Origin: Silene conica
Taxonomy: Eukaryota > Streptophyta > Magnoliopsida > Caryophyllales > Caryophyllaceae
DNA: 64,000 bases
Direction of reading: 5' to 3'
NCBI GenBank assembly: GCA_029255685.2
Contig: CM055312.2
Location: 27,746,203 to 27,810,202 of the forward strand
This document shows, piece after piece, positions 1 to 11,277 of this stretch. Every line of letters begins with the position of its first letter. Within the stretch, counting starts at the first letter, position 1. The position numbers and the translations under genes were made by a program. The notes beneath the pieces are model-generated. The model was not told the origin of the DNA, did not search any database, and saw only the letters and a program-made list of their open reading frames with translations.

Positions 1-642
1 TATTATGGTGTTGATAATATTTTAACGTTTATATTCGATAATTATTTTATCGAATGCGTGTTTTATATTTTATATAGTATTGGTGTAATACTTCATTATA
101 ATATTTATTATTTATATTGATGTATTGATCGTATTTGAATATTAATATTCAATAATTAATTTATCGAATATGTTGACTGTAATACCTCGTATTTTGATTA
201 CAATATTTTTTATTTATATAATATTTGAATGATGGTTACCTCGTATTTAAGTATGTCATTAGATAATTATTTTATCGAATATGTATTGCCTCACATTTAG
301 TTTTAAGACTCGGGTTTTGATATTATAAGCTAACCCGACACTCAATATTATAAGTTCTATATAATTTTATCGTATTATACTAATCGTTATCGTAAGTACA
401 TCGACTAAGCAAGTGATAATGTTACGTGTTATATTTGTACATCGCGTTGGGGTTGGTTCGTAGTAATTAAGACGAAGATCGTATTCGTAAATGGGTCAAG
501 CCCACGTCCTCAAACCGACCCACGCCCTCATACCGACCTAGTGCACAAAACCCTACTTCCCTAGTTACGTTATACCTCACGACTCCCAACTCCCAAAACC
601 CTAAACGTTACACTCTCCTTCCCCTCAACCTCGTGACGGCTG

Positions 643-671
643 TGTAAGAGAGAGAGAGAGAGAGAGAGAGG
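643..671. repeat. (GA)n microsatellite in D 5' LTR
   Basis: A run of GA dinucleotides of about 28 bp. The same position in the 3' LTR (about 15832-15849) is shorter, so the tract changed length after D inserted. Confidence 0.85.
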
Positions 672-933
672 CGGTGGTTAAGGGCGGTAGCAGAAGCGGT
701 CAAAGCTAGCCAGGCGTGTTAAAGGTGAGTCTCTCGTTTTGTTTTAGTTTATACGGTGGTCATGTCGTGATTAGTGTGTCACCGGAGTCGAGTCGCCTAG
801 GTGGTTGCAGTTGGTTTCAGGGATGAGGGGCGAGTGTGTTGGTGTGAGTTTGGGTGTCCGGGGTGGTTGTGTATGCCGGCGGTAGGAGTCAACAGAGGCT
901 ACGTGGTTAAGTCCGTTGCGGGTAAGGGTTTGG

Positions 934-980
934 GGTGGTGCCACCGTTAACTCGGGGGAGGTCGATACGGTGGTACCACG
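934..980. repeat. GGTGGTACCACC palindrome pair, 35 bp apart
   Basis: GGTGGTGCCACC at 934 and GGTGGTACCACG at 969 flank a conserved core containing CTCGGGGGAGGTCGA. The same arrangement with the same 35-bp offset occurs in solo LTR E (2674 and 2709), LTR I (62273 and 62308) and the D 3' LTR (about 16113-16159). Function is unknown; it could form a hairpin in RNA or be a protein-binding site. Confidence 0.7.
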
Positions 981-1286
981 GTTGTCGTCTGAGTCTGATG
1001 TCAGGAGTCGCATTGGTGGTGGTTCTGGGTGGTGTTAACGTTTCGATTGGCGATGGCGGGTCATGGTACAGGCGTTTTCCCTGGTGGTTGCGTGATGAAC
1101 AGGGCCTGGTTATGGCCCTGGTTCAACTCACCGGTTGAAGTCGAGGGGTTGCTGGTATGGTGGTTGTCGGCGGGGAGTAGAGGTGCAGTGTGGTGTTAGA
1201 GGGGCTGGTTACGCGGGTATGGGTTGTCGGGGTTTTGGTTTGGGTATTAGTTTTGCTAGGTTTTTGGTTAACGTGGTTATTACTAT

Positions 1287-1289
1287 TAA

Positions 1290-1371
<82 letters not shown>

Positions 1372-1385
1372 ATATTATTATTATT
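1287..1385. repeat. (ATT)n microsatellite in D 5' LTR
   Basis: About 95 bp of ATT repeats. The matching tract in the D 3' LTR (about 16467-16510) is about half as long. Poly-isoleucine and poly-leucine frames over it are artefacts of the repeat. Confidence 0.95.
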
Positions 1386-1785
1386 ATTTGATTAGTGGTA
1401 AATTATTATTATTGTTGTTATAGTATGTTAAGTAATTTATTAAGTTGTGCAAGTGAAGGTTTTTACGAGTCCGGAAAGTTTCGATTTTAATAAAGTAATT
1501 ATTTCGGGGAAGTTTCCATTTTGGGAAACTTTCCACTTTTATAAGGTTGCTATTTATAGTAGGTGTACTTTGTGATATGGGGGCTTTGGGAAAGTTATTA
1601 ATTCGTTACAAATATATGTTTAGGTGACAGTTTTCGCGTGGAACATTTCTAGCTGCTGCGTGGTTGTCATTTCTGTTCCGCGATGTCACATTTTGTGTTT
1701 TGATTAAAGTGTTGTGTTTCAAGCTCGTTGAGTTGGTTTATTTTGTCACCTAAGTGTGGTAGAACTTCAGGACGAAGTTCATTTT

Positions 1786-1798
1786 AAGGAGGGAAGAC
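1786..1798 (+). other. Polypurine tract embedded in solo LTR E
   Basis: AAGGAGGGAAGAC directly precedes TGTAATACC. In G, H and D the same motif is the plus-strand primer beside the LTR. Here it lies 100 bp inside the TSD-defined element. Confidence 0.7.
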
Positions 1799-2673
1799 TG
1801 TAATACCTCGAAAATCTAAACTCGATAATTAAATTCATTTAGTGTCGATAGTGGTTTTACGATGTTAAGTAGTTATGTTTTTGTGGTTATCGAGTCATGT
1901 AGTTATGTTGCTAAGAGGGTTCGATCCCTAGACCTTTGGCACAATGATTATGCCGATATGGGGGCTCGATCCCTGGACTTTCAGCACGTAGGCATGGGCC
2001 TCGTTATTCGTGCCACTACCCTAAGCCCACGGCTGTTTTGAGAAGTGATTCACAAAACCCTACATAACATCTTGCCTACCGTCACTTTTGAATCACTTTC
2101 CAAACCCTAAGACTTACCCTACTTCTCTTTCAAACACCTCTAGCACACAGCCGTCACAGCGTAGAATAGGGAGGCAGGAACCACGGTGACCCTAAGACAG
2201 GGAATAGGTGGTCGAAACGCCTAGAAAGTAGGTACGTTCACCACTGTATAGAACACTGCTCCTTTCGCTAGTCTTGTCACCGATTTCTTATGCAATTATA
2301 GGTCGTGTCAGGCTGTTGCTGCGTTTACTCTTTTCGTATTTTTAATCTATGATCTTGGGAGTCGTGTTCTGACCTTTGTCGTATCCTTGTCAATCACCGT
2401 GTAACACCAGTTTTGGCGTGTTTCTGCCGCCTGTCACGAGGAGGTTTTGTTGTATATTAAACTGAGGTCAGACCGTGTATATTTACCTTGGGTTTTAATG
2501 CTTTTCTTACTTCGTGTGTGCTGGTTGTCAAGGTGGTGGGACTGGTGGTAGTCAGGGGGTTGTCATGGTGGTAGTCATGGCGGGTCTAGAAGGCTGAGGT
2601 GGTGTTGGCAGGGGTTTTCGTTGTCTCTGTCGGGTTCTGGGTCTGTATATGCGGGTATCAGGGGTGGTTTGGG

Positions 2674-2720
2674 GGTGGTACCACCGTTGACTCGGGGGAG
2701 GTCGACACGGTGGTACCACC
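2674..2720. repeat. GGTGGTACCACC palindrome pair in solo LTR E
   Basis: Two perfect 12-bp palindromes, at 2674-2685 and 2709-2720, enclose a 23-bp core also seen in D and I. Confidence 0.75.
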
Positions 2721-3042
2721 GTGGTTAGGTGTTTGATGTCAGGGGAGTGTTTGGGTGTCGGTCTTGGGTGGTGGGCTGGTCTGGTTGGTTGTCGACAAGG
2801 TCTGTAAAGGCGGCTGGTCGTGAGAGGGCTGTGGTTCCAGCGAGTTTGTGAGGGGTTGGTTTGCCTCATCGGTGGCCGGCGACCTGGTGGCCAGTGGTCG
2901 CCGGGGATGCTGGTGGTTCTGGGAGCGGTGCTGGTTGGTGGTTGTTGGTTGCGGCAGGGCTGCGGTGGTGCTAGGAGGGTAGGGTTAGTCGAGAGTCGGG
3001 TTAGTTTAGTTGTTGGGCTGTTTTCGTATTTCGTTTGTATTG

Positions 3043-3173
<131 letters not shown>

Positions 3174-3611
3174 GTTAGCGTTTTGTATTTCTATTTGGTT
3201 TCGGGTCGTGTTAATTAAGATACAAGTCGGGAATTATTTAAGCCATGGAAGTCTCTATATCTATATTTGGAAAGTTTCTATAATTGGAAGTTTCTATTTT
3301 TGGAAACTTTCCACTTATGGAAGGTTTCTATTTATAGTAAGTATAAATTATTATGGGGTTGCGGGAAGGTTATTAATTCGTACGTATACATGTTTAGGTA
3401 GCGAGTTTCGTGTGGAACACTTCTAACGAGCTTGGACTTATCGACGATTCTGCTATTCGAGGTAGGGGAAAATACTGTTATATGATGAGGTGTAATCTGT
3501 TCTTACCTGGTATTAAACATGTTGTGATATTATATCTTGTAATCGTTACATTGTGTTATCTATATTATACTGTGATATAATACGATGTGAATATATATTG
3601 GGTCTTGTGAT

Positions 3612-3755
3612 TTGGTGTTGGATCGGTGCGGAGTATATTTTGCGTTGGATCGGTGCGGAGTTTATATGGTGTTGGATCGGTGCGGAGTTTATATAGTGTT
3701 GGATCGGTGCGAAGTTTATTTGTCGTTGGATCGGTGCGGAGTTTATTATACTGTT
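3612..3755. repeat. 27-bp minisatellite in solo LTR E
   Basis: About five copies of a 27-bp unit containing GTTGGATCGGTGCGGAG. The array lies shortly before the conserved CTCAACCTCGTGGTTGACCC block. Related LTRs carry a different unit at the same place (28 bp in D, 26 bp in I). Confidence 0.85.
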
Positions 3756-4130
3756 GGCATATTTATTTCTTTTCCCTACTCAACCTCGTGGTTGACCCTG
3801 TGTATTCGTGATCGCCTGTGATGAACCAAATTATTGGGGAGCAGATTGACAGGTGGCTGAGACTAAGGGGGAGCTATGGGAGAAAGAGCTTGGATCCGGA
3901 CCAGACTAGAGTCTAGATCACCTTAGTCGGTTTAGCATGAGTTGTAATTGATTTATTTTTTTCAGACTTTCGGATACTGTTGTAAGAACATGTTATGACT
4001 TTAATCTTAATTTAAGTACTGTTTATCTTTCCTTTGTATCTACTGCCTCGGGAAACCGAGATGGTAACACCTTTATTTATATGAGGAGTCCTAGTACAAG
4101 CCCTTAAATAAATGGGGGTGTTACACGCGA

Positions 4131-4802
4131 GTTGAGGTAGGGAAATACTGTATACATGGTGATGAGTAATCTGTTTATTATTTGATGTTAACTATGTACA
4201 TCTTATTTTATGAATGGTGTAATATTGTATTAGTTGACTGCATATTTTTGTGATACGATACGGTGCGGAGTATATTGGGTCTTGTGATTGGTGCGGAGTA
4301 TATTGGGTCTTGTGATTGGTGCGGAGTATATTGGGTCTTGTGATTGGTGTGGAGATAATGGGTCTTGTGATACGATGTGGAGAATATTGGGTCTTGTGAT
4401 TCAGAGTGGAGATGATTGACTTTCTTTTTATAACAATGCTTTGACTGTTTACTTTTCCTCTACTCAACCTCGTGGTTGACCCTGTGTATTCGTGTGACAC
4501 CTACGATGATCCGGAATGGGGAGTAGATTCTACAGGAAAGATGACGCTATGGGAGCATGGGATGGCGTGAGTACTTGGACGGACCGACCTAGAATTAGAT
4601 CACACTCTTAGAAGTTATCAGTTGTATTTTACTTTCCGTTGTGTAGTAATTGTAACATTAAAGTTTAAATTTTACCAATTTTATATAAAGTACTTTGGGT
4701 GTTTTACTTGTTATTCACTACCTCGGTCATTCCGAGATGGTAACAGTTCCATTTACTGAGGATGTCTTGCTAAAGGATCCTTAATTAAATGGGGGTGTTA
4801 CA
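4131..4802 (+). mobile_element. Element D, 5' LTR, second part
   Basis: Resumes after the cgcga duplication and matches 16825-17516. It ends GGGGGTGTTACA at 4802, immediately before a primer binding site, which defines the 3' end of the LTR. It contains the 28-bp minisatellite and the CTCAACCTCGTGGTTGACCC block. Confidence 0.88.
4262..4412. repeat. 28-bp minisatellite in D 5' LTR
   Basis: About five copies of a unit containing GGTGCGGAGTATATTGGGTC; the later copies are degenerate. The 3' LTR copy (16946-17125) has about one more unit, showing change after insertion. Confidence 0.85.
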
Positions 4803-4805
4803 AAG

Positions 4806-4817
4806 TGGTATCAGAGC
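4806..4817 (+). other. Primer binding site of D (initiator-Met tRNA)
   Basis: TGGTATCAGAGC lies three bases after the LTR end. It is complementary to the 3' end of plant initiator-Met tRNA and would prime minus-strand DNA synthesis. Confidence 0.88.
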
Positions 4818-5264
4818 GAACGATCCTCAGGCCTAAACCAAATGAATGATAATGAACGTAGGAAGAGTCTAATAAAATTAACCCCGAGATGAAACTGATA
4901 GGAGCCCCAAAAAGGAACAGGATGAGTTAGGGGTCCCCTCACACCAAACCATGGGCCCTTTCGGTTCTGTCTCGGAAACCTAATGAGAGTAATTGAAGGG
5001 TGGGGCAGACTATATAGTGACCTAGTTATATGGTACTAACGTTTTCGCAGGAGAAGAATGAGGTAAGTAATATGTGAGTTATTATTAATGATGTGCGTTA
5101 GAGGATATGTATGATATGAAATATGGATCGATATGGATGATTGAAATGAAATATTCAGAGTTTGGAGGTGTATTTGTTGAGCAATAGTTAAGGGTGATGT
5201 GATCATATGATTTTGGTATTTTGAAATGTTCATACGATTATCTGGTATTTAAATGACTATCGTT

Positions 5265-5476
5265 ATTATATGATATTGATGTTTAACTCCTTGTAAGGAT
5301 GAGTAATTCTGTTGATCTTATCATATGTTATGGTAACCTATGTCTATTGATATGCGGAATGTGTTGCCCTATTATATGATATTGATGTTTAACTCCTTGT
5401 AAGGATGAGTAATTCTGTTGATCTTATCATATGTTATGGTAACCTATGTCTAGTGATATGCGGAATGTGTTGCCCT
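5265..5476. repeat. 106-bp tandem duplication in D interior
   Basis: Units 5265-5370 and 5371-5476 are identical except for one base (ctattga against ctagtga). No frame crosses it. Confidence 0.92.
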
Positions 5477-8400
5477 AAGCCATGAATGTATATAGTTATG
5501 TGTTGCATATATCGTACTTAAAATTTTATGCCTATTATACGCTTTTAAATTCATTATGAAATTAGTAATCAATAAGGGACATCGTAGTAGTTCCTAGTTT
5601 ATAAATCCGTACTTGGATAAGTTGTGATTGTGCGATAGTAGAAACTAATTTATTTAGATACACATGTATAACAATCAAGTTTATTTTTAGTTGATCCTAC
5701 TTTCAGTTTCGAAATCTTTATCGTGTTCCAGATAACGAGTATAGTTGTAATGAGAAACGAATGTTAATATAGTACAAAGTGATGTCTATGCTCCAAATAA
5801 TATGTCAAGGTGTTTCGGAAGAAGAATGGTTGAGTTTCGATGTAGCAATGTGAAGTTGTAAAAGAACCAAATTGTTTTAATAAGTTTCATGGATGTTACC
5901 TTGTTTGTACGGGATGCCATCTTAAATGTGTTCGGTATATGTATATGAAAATTTTACGTATGATAACCTTCCGAGTTAGCTTTCCAATGTCTTTGGTTTC
6001 ATGTTAATAAGAGTTATATTTTGAGAGAAATAAATATTTTAGTTGACAGTGGTCAGATTGTTACAGTTCCGTTTTGACCCATGTTATTGTAAAAGAAACC
6101 ATTTACAAGTGTTTATTGATTGTGCACAATTCCAACTTCCCCGCTTAGAATATTCGTTCACGTTTTCAAAATGACAAGCCATATAAAATTTTATCGAGCC
6201 GTTATTTAATTGTGATTTTTGAAAATTGCTCAATCTTCCGATGAATTGCTGTAAAGTTCAGACCAATTGAGTTGTAAAAAAAAAATTTGTTTTAAATAAT
6301 TCCCTTGTGATATGCATTCGATTATTTTCTTATGGTTAGCTAATTCATTATATTTTCTAAAAACTATAATAGACCCAAGATAGCTAACCAATATTTAATT
6401 ATGATTTTTGTAAGTTGCTGCATAATGTTTATTTGGTGGAATTGCGAGTTATGTAAGTTTCATATAACAGTTTAATCAAATGTGAATTATGTGATGTGAC
6501 CATGTGATATCCTGATATAGCATCAACAACGTGAATAGTAGGCATATAATATGAAAATGAACCTTGCTATATGATAACGTAACCTTCTTCTTCATTTCAT
6601 CAAGTTTTATATAAAATAGTTTCAATTATACTGACACTCTTACTTTCTAGTGTTATGCCTCAAAATAATTATGTGATGTTCGTATATGATGTTAAAATCA
6701 TGTTTATCGGAGAAGAGTCTCGCCAAGTGGTAGAATGAAATTTAACTGGTAAATTATTAGCATGATATAGCGATCTAATTGTTATACGTAATTGTGATTA
6801 TTTTGAACAATGTGAATCTTATTGATGTTCTTTCATATATTGATGGTTTATCTCTGTCTAGTTCCCTACGGTTATAATCTTTATGTATTTTTTTTTCTTT
6901 AGGTATATTGGTATACCATAAAGTGAATTGCATATTGCTATATTTAAAATCTGATCACGATGTATTGAATTAGTAATTGGTTGACATGTGATTTATAGAA
7001 GTACTAGTCTTGTAAATTCGTTTAATTTTATCGTTAAATTTTTCATAATTCATGAACTACAAGGACAATGTTTTAGTAAAGAAGAGTCAGCCTGTCTCCG
7101 TGTAGTCTTGTTTCGATCTATAACTTGTAATAATTTATTTTGACTTGTATCTATAAATTGTCACAAATTACCACTTCAATGCTTCAAAAGTTCAAATATT
7201 TTCAAAGTGATGATTATCCATGATAATGCTTGATGTTTTGATAATTATAGTGATTGTTTGCAACATGACAAATACTGTAGCTACATGTTGATGAAGTCCT
7301 GGTCGAATGCTGAGTTGGCAAGTCATATATATTAACAGTTTCATGATAAGGATATAATGTGAGGGGATGGGAACTGTACCTAAGTGGTTTTAACTTATTA
7401 ATATCCAAGAATGTTTAACGGTCTTGTTAGTCTATGTTTGGTATGAATCTCGTGAAATATGTCAACGCTCCATGTTTAATTACGTTAATGAATTTCGTCC
7501 TATGCCTTTTCTATAATATGATTACGAAAATGAAATGTTTTAATTTGTCAATTTTGGAATATGAGTTGCTTGGTTGTTTACATTGTTGTGAATATATTGA
7601 CCTTGTGTTAAAATTTCAAAGGGTATGTAAGTGTTAGCCACTCTGATTCTGTTTTACTGCGTAACACGATTTCTACCGATCCTAATACTCTTGTTATTGC
7701 TTGAGGTTATTTATGTTGCATGATAATTGCTAGGGGTTTCTTACGAGTACTTATTTGAGTTGATATTAGTAATCGTTCCCTTATTTTCATAGTTAATGTT
7801 TCTAGTGATAAAGTAATCCTTTTGGTGAAGAACGGGTTGAGTTGTGAGATGGATAACTTTTGGTAATTGCTTAGTGGTTTATGCATAATGGTGTTGTATT
7901 AGGTTGGTTTGGTATAGCGTCCAGATCCTTATGTTATGAATTGTGGAACGGTATATATACATACAATTATGTCAAAGAACTTGGAAGGTAAGTACTGATG
8001 AGATTGAGTTGCCCGTGAGTCTAGAACAAAGGCCATGATTGATTTGTATTGAGATCGAGATTGCAGTTCAGTATTTTATCGAGTTGCCGTATTCTTTGAC
8101 CTTGACTCGTGGGTGAGTAGCTTAGAGGTTTACTCTCTAAGGGTTGAACATTTCCTTTAAGGGAATATTTGACAATATAGGTATTGGAATTGAGAAGAGA
8201 ATTGGTCACTGGTACTGAGTTATGAGTTATTTGGCCGTTGTGCCATATCGTGTTTTCGGTCCAGTGTGATCTTGGTTATGGAGTTATATTCGGAGTTTGA
8301 AATCGATATTGAAATGGAGGTGTTGATTTGCGGTTTTATTCCGCCAGTTCACTCACCCCTTGTCTTTGATCTTAGGTTCGACGATGATAATACAATACTT

Positions 8401-8654
8401 GGCTACTTGGAGTAAGATTTTATGTGGTAGAGTCATGGGTAAGACGGGGTAATGTGCTGGAATTCTTATGATGGGGTTACGGGGACGTAACCACGTTTTA
8501 AGGAGGATAGGATTGTAAAATCTTTTGATTTATGCGTCGTGATTGTTTGAATATACTTGATAATCTTTATTATTTCTGTTATACATTTTATTGCGTTTCA
8601 TGAAGTACCCCTTTAATTTAAGTATACGTTGAACTTTGGGGACAAAGTTTTCTT

Positions 8655-8667
8655 AACGAGGGTAGAA
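8655..8667 (+). other. Upstream polypurine tract of D
   Basis: AACGAGGGTAGAA is followed by TGTAACATTTTG at 8668. The equivalent junction is the outer end of solo LTR E. Confidence 0.55.
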
Positions 8668-8790
8668 TGTAACATTTTGTGCTTAAGAGTACTTGAGGTG
8701 TGGTATGGTTCTATATTTTGGTGTTCGTTATGTGCTTAATAACCAGCTTGTTAGTCATGGGATGGTGAACTTCGGGACGAAGTTCATTTT

Positions 8791-8804
8791 TAAGGGGGGA
8801 AGAC
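8791..8804 (+). other. Downstream polypurine tract of D
   Basis: TAAGGGGGGAAGAC directly precedes the TGTAATACCCCG terminus of the 3' LTR at 8805. It is the junction that G and I used, judging from their outer ends. Confidence 0.75.
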
Positions 8805-9416
8805 TGTAATACCCCGCATTTTATCGGTAATTAATTTATATGGTTATTATGGTGTTGATAATATTTTAACGTTTATATTTGATAATTATTTTATCGAATG
8901 CGTGTTTTATATTTTATATAGTATTGGTGTAATACTTCATTATAATATTTATTATTTATATTGATGTATTGATCGTATTTGAATATTAGTATTCAATAAT
9001 TAATTTATCGAATATGTTGATTGTAATACCTCGTATTTTGATTACAATATTTTGTATTTATATAATATTTGAATGATGGTTACCTCGTATTTTAGTATGT
9101 CATCCGATAATTATTTTATCGAATATGTATTGCCTCACATTTATTTTTAAGACTCGGGTTTTGATATTATAAGCTAACCCGACACTCAATATTATAAGTT
9201 CTATATAATTTTATCGTATTACACTAATCGTTATCGTAAGTACATCGACTAAGCAAGTGATAATGTTACGTGTTATATTTGTACATCGCGTTGGGGTTGG
9301 TTCGTAGTAATTAAGACGAAGATCGTATTCGTAAATGGGTCAAGCCCACGTCCTCAAACCGACCCACGCCCTCATACCGACCTAGTGCACAAAATACTAC
9401 TTCCCTAGTTACGTTA
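8805..9416 (+). mobile_element. Element D, 3' LTR, first part
   Basis: Begins TGTAATACCCCG and matches window bases 1-567. It is interrupted at 9416 by Copia element 1 and continues at 15756. Total LTR length without the insert is about 2373 bp. Confidence 0.88.
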
Positions 9417-10415
9417 TGTGGGGAATTAAGCATGTATTGACCCTAAACTTGCAGGATTATAATGAAAAATACAGTTGTGTTTATAGTCATAAGATTAAAA
9501 AGGATAAGAAAAGAAGTACAACCTTTAGTCCTTGTGCGAAAGGCCTAAGAACAGGAATTAACACAAATTCCCTCCTATAACTTGCACCCAAGACTTAGAA
9601 TGAAACGAGGCCGCGTGTGCTAGAAATCCTCTCCAACTGCCTTGCAATATTGGGAGAGCTATTTAGGTTTTAGATGTGAGATCTGAGGTTTTGGGAGAAG
9701 AATGCTCTCAAAACCCTAATATTCTTGAGAATTATTTAGTCAGTGCAACAACAGTGTTTTACATAAGGAGAAGTCTCCTCCTTATATACTACACTTGGCC
9801 GAAATATTTGAATAGGGTAAGGGTGGGCTTTCCACTCTTACCTTATTCTAATTCATGATTCGACCCATTTAGCTATAAGTTATTCGCGGGATTTTAATTA
9901 TAAATCGTAACATGTTATCAGATATCAATACAGTCGATATATTAATAATGGTCTGACAAAATACGATATTGTATAATTACCCAAATTAATATAACTGTTT
10001 ATATTAATTCGCGAATACAATATTTAATTAAATATATAACCGTTTATATTTAATTTACGAATTAAACATGTAATCCGTATTAGCTAAAAATATTTAATCC
10101 GTATTAAATAATAATCTCAACATCTTATTGACTAATTTAATAGTCAATACCTCTGACTAACTGTTTAGTCTTATCCGGCAAAATGTGACTGTATTTTCAC
10201 ACCTTCACATCTCTCAAACGTGTCCTATAGGTGTGACGTATAGGGACCAGTTGATCACCGCCATCCGTATGACAATAACGTCAAACTTATCTAGCAAGCC
10301 AACCGTTATTGATAAACGTGGATCAACTGGTAATAATACAAAAGTATGCCCTTGTGATCCTTAAAGAGATTTAATAAGTCATTGTACTTAATTGTCAAGG
10401 TCACCAGCCCCAACA
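9417..10415 (-). repeat. 3' LTR of Copia 1
   Basis: 999 bp, direct repeat of 14753-15750. It contains an AAAACCCTAA motif near 9711 and is adjoined by a polypurine tract. Confidence 0.95.
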
Positions 10416-10426
10416 ATCTCCCACTT
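10416..10426 (-). other. Polypurine tract of Copia 1
   Basis: AAGTGGGAGAT on the minus strand abuts the 3' LTR. The region from here to 11277 is untranslated. Open frames on the plus strand there are conserved with Copia 2 only because the two elements are closely related. Confidence 0.8.
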
Positions 10427-11277
10427 GTCCGTACAAGGGTATGTGCAATGACGTTATCACACTACATGTGGAGGACACAAGCTCCAACAAACTCCCACTC
10501 GTCCGTACAAGTGTAGGTGCGATAACCGAATCTCATATCCTTTTAAAATTTCTCCCACTCAATGTAAGACAATTTGCAAATCCGCATTCGCAAAGGTCGT
10601 ATCTCACAAGCGATCAGTATCAAGAGTGGTTTCCCCGACTAGAGAGTAACTTAAATTATAAAACGAATCTGTATTCGAGCATGGCCATGCATTTCAGTTA
10701 CTACTCCTCGAGTGGCCCTGAGAAATGATAAAATCCTGATAAGGGTTTGGATATTTCCCTCAACTCGAATCCTGCCGATATCGCCCAGCATGAAATAACC
10801 CAGAAAAAATCCTCTTGGCCCCTGTTACGGTGACCGTGGGAAAGAAACCAAAGTTACCCAAAATCTGTCTTAATCTCAAGAGACAGTTGAAGGTCAAAAG
10901 ACTCGACTCTAAGGAACACTATGGAGGTCCTATCCACGACCAGGCACCCAATGTTATAAAACACTTAGGACTCCATAACGTTGTCACGGGGTGTCCTACG
11001 AGATATCCGTATAACTCGCCTTTGTGATTGGTCAGTCATCCACGTGACTTATGGCTCGTTGAACCCACCATCAACCAAAGTCACAAAATGATTACCTGAG
11101 TTATCAGCTCAAGTGGGTAATCAAGGACCAAAACGATGTAATGTTAATCAGTTCACTTTGTGGTGTTCAAAATTGGCGTACAATTCCACATGAAAAACAA
11201 AACATTTTATATCATAACAATAAGGTTGAATAGAGTACACGAGAAAATGAATTATTACATGAATTCATAAAAGAGTA

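Larger units (their letters stand above)
1..1683 (+). mobile_element. Element D, 5' LTR, first part (LARD-like LTR retrotransposon)
   Basis: The window opens about 40 bp inside this LTR: base 1 corresponds to base 8845 of the 3' LTR copy, whose TGTAATACC terminus is at 8805. The sequence then matches 8845-9416 and 15756-16819 almost base for base. It holds an AT-rich U3-like section (1-480), a GC-richer section with an AAACCCTAA motif near 596, a GA microsatellite, a GGTGGT-palindrome block (934-980) and a long ATT microsatellite. Short open frames here are non-coding by-products. The LTR is broken at 1683 by solo LTR E and resumes at 4131. Confidence 0.88.
4803..8804 (+). mobile_element. Element D interior, non-coding (LARD-like)
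   Basis: About 4 kb between the LTRs with no gag, protease, RT or integrase frame; the longest open frames are under 70 codons. It starts with a leader (GAACGATCCTCAGGCCTAA) shared with G, H and I. Segments around 6030-6100 and 7150-7290 recur in reverse complement inside G and H (for example 24040-24120 and 38440-38560). Conserved non-coding interiors between long LTRs are the hallmark of large retrotransposon derivatives, which are mobilised in trans. Two polypurine tracts lie at its 3' end. Confidence 0.8.

Noticed and set aside
771..1013. 80-codon minus-strand frame repeated at 15950-16192
   Set aside because: Present in both copies only because they are the two LTRs of D. No recognisable domain, and it sits in untranslated LTR sequence.
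1135..1395. Open frame rich in isoleucine or leucine, membrane-like
   Set aside because: It is the translation of the ATT microsatellite. The same applies to 2820-3426, 16314-16505 and 62538-62747.
3612..3821. Frame with repeated VLDRCGVY units
   Set aside because: Translation of a 27-bp LTR minisatellite. The repeat is explained at DNA level and the period happens to be a multiple of three.
10441..10728. 95-codon plus-strand frame conserved at 26948-27229
   Set aside because: Antisense to the untranslated 3' part of both Copia elements. The conservation is that of the whole element.
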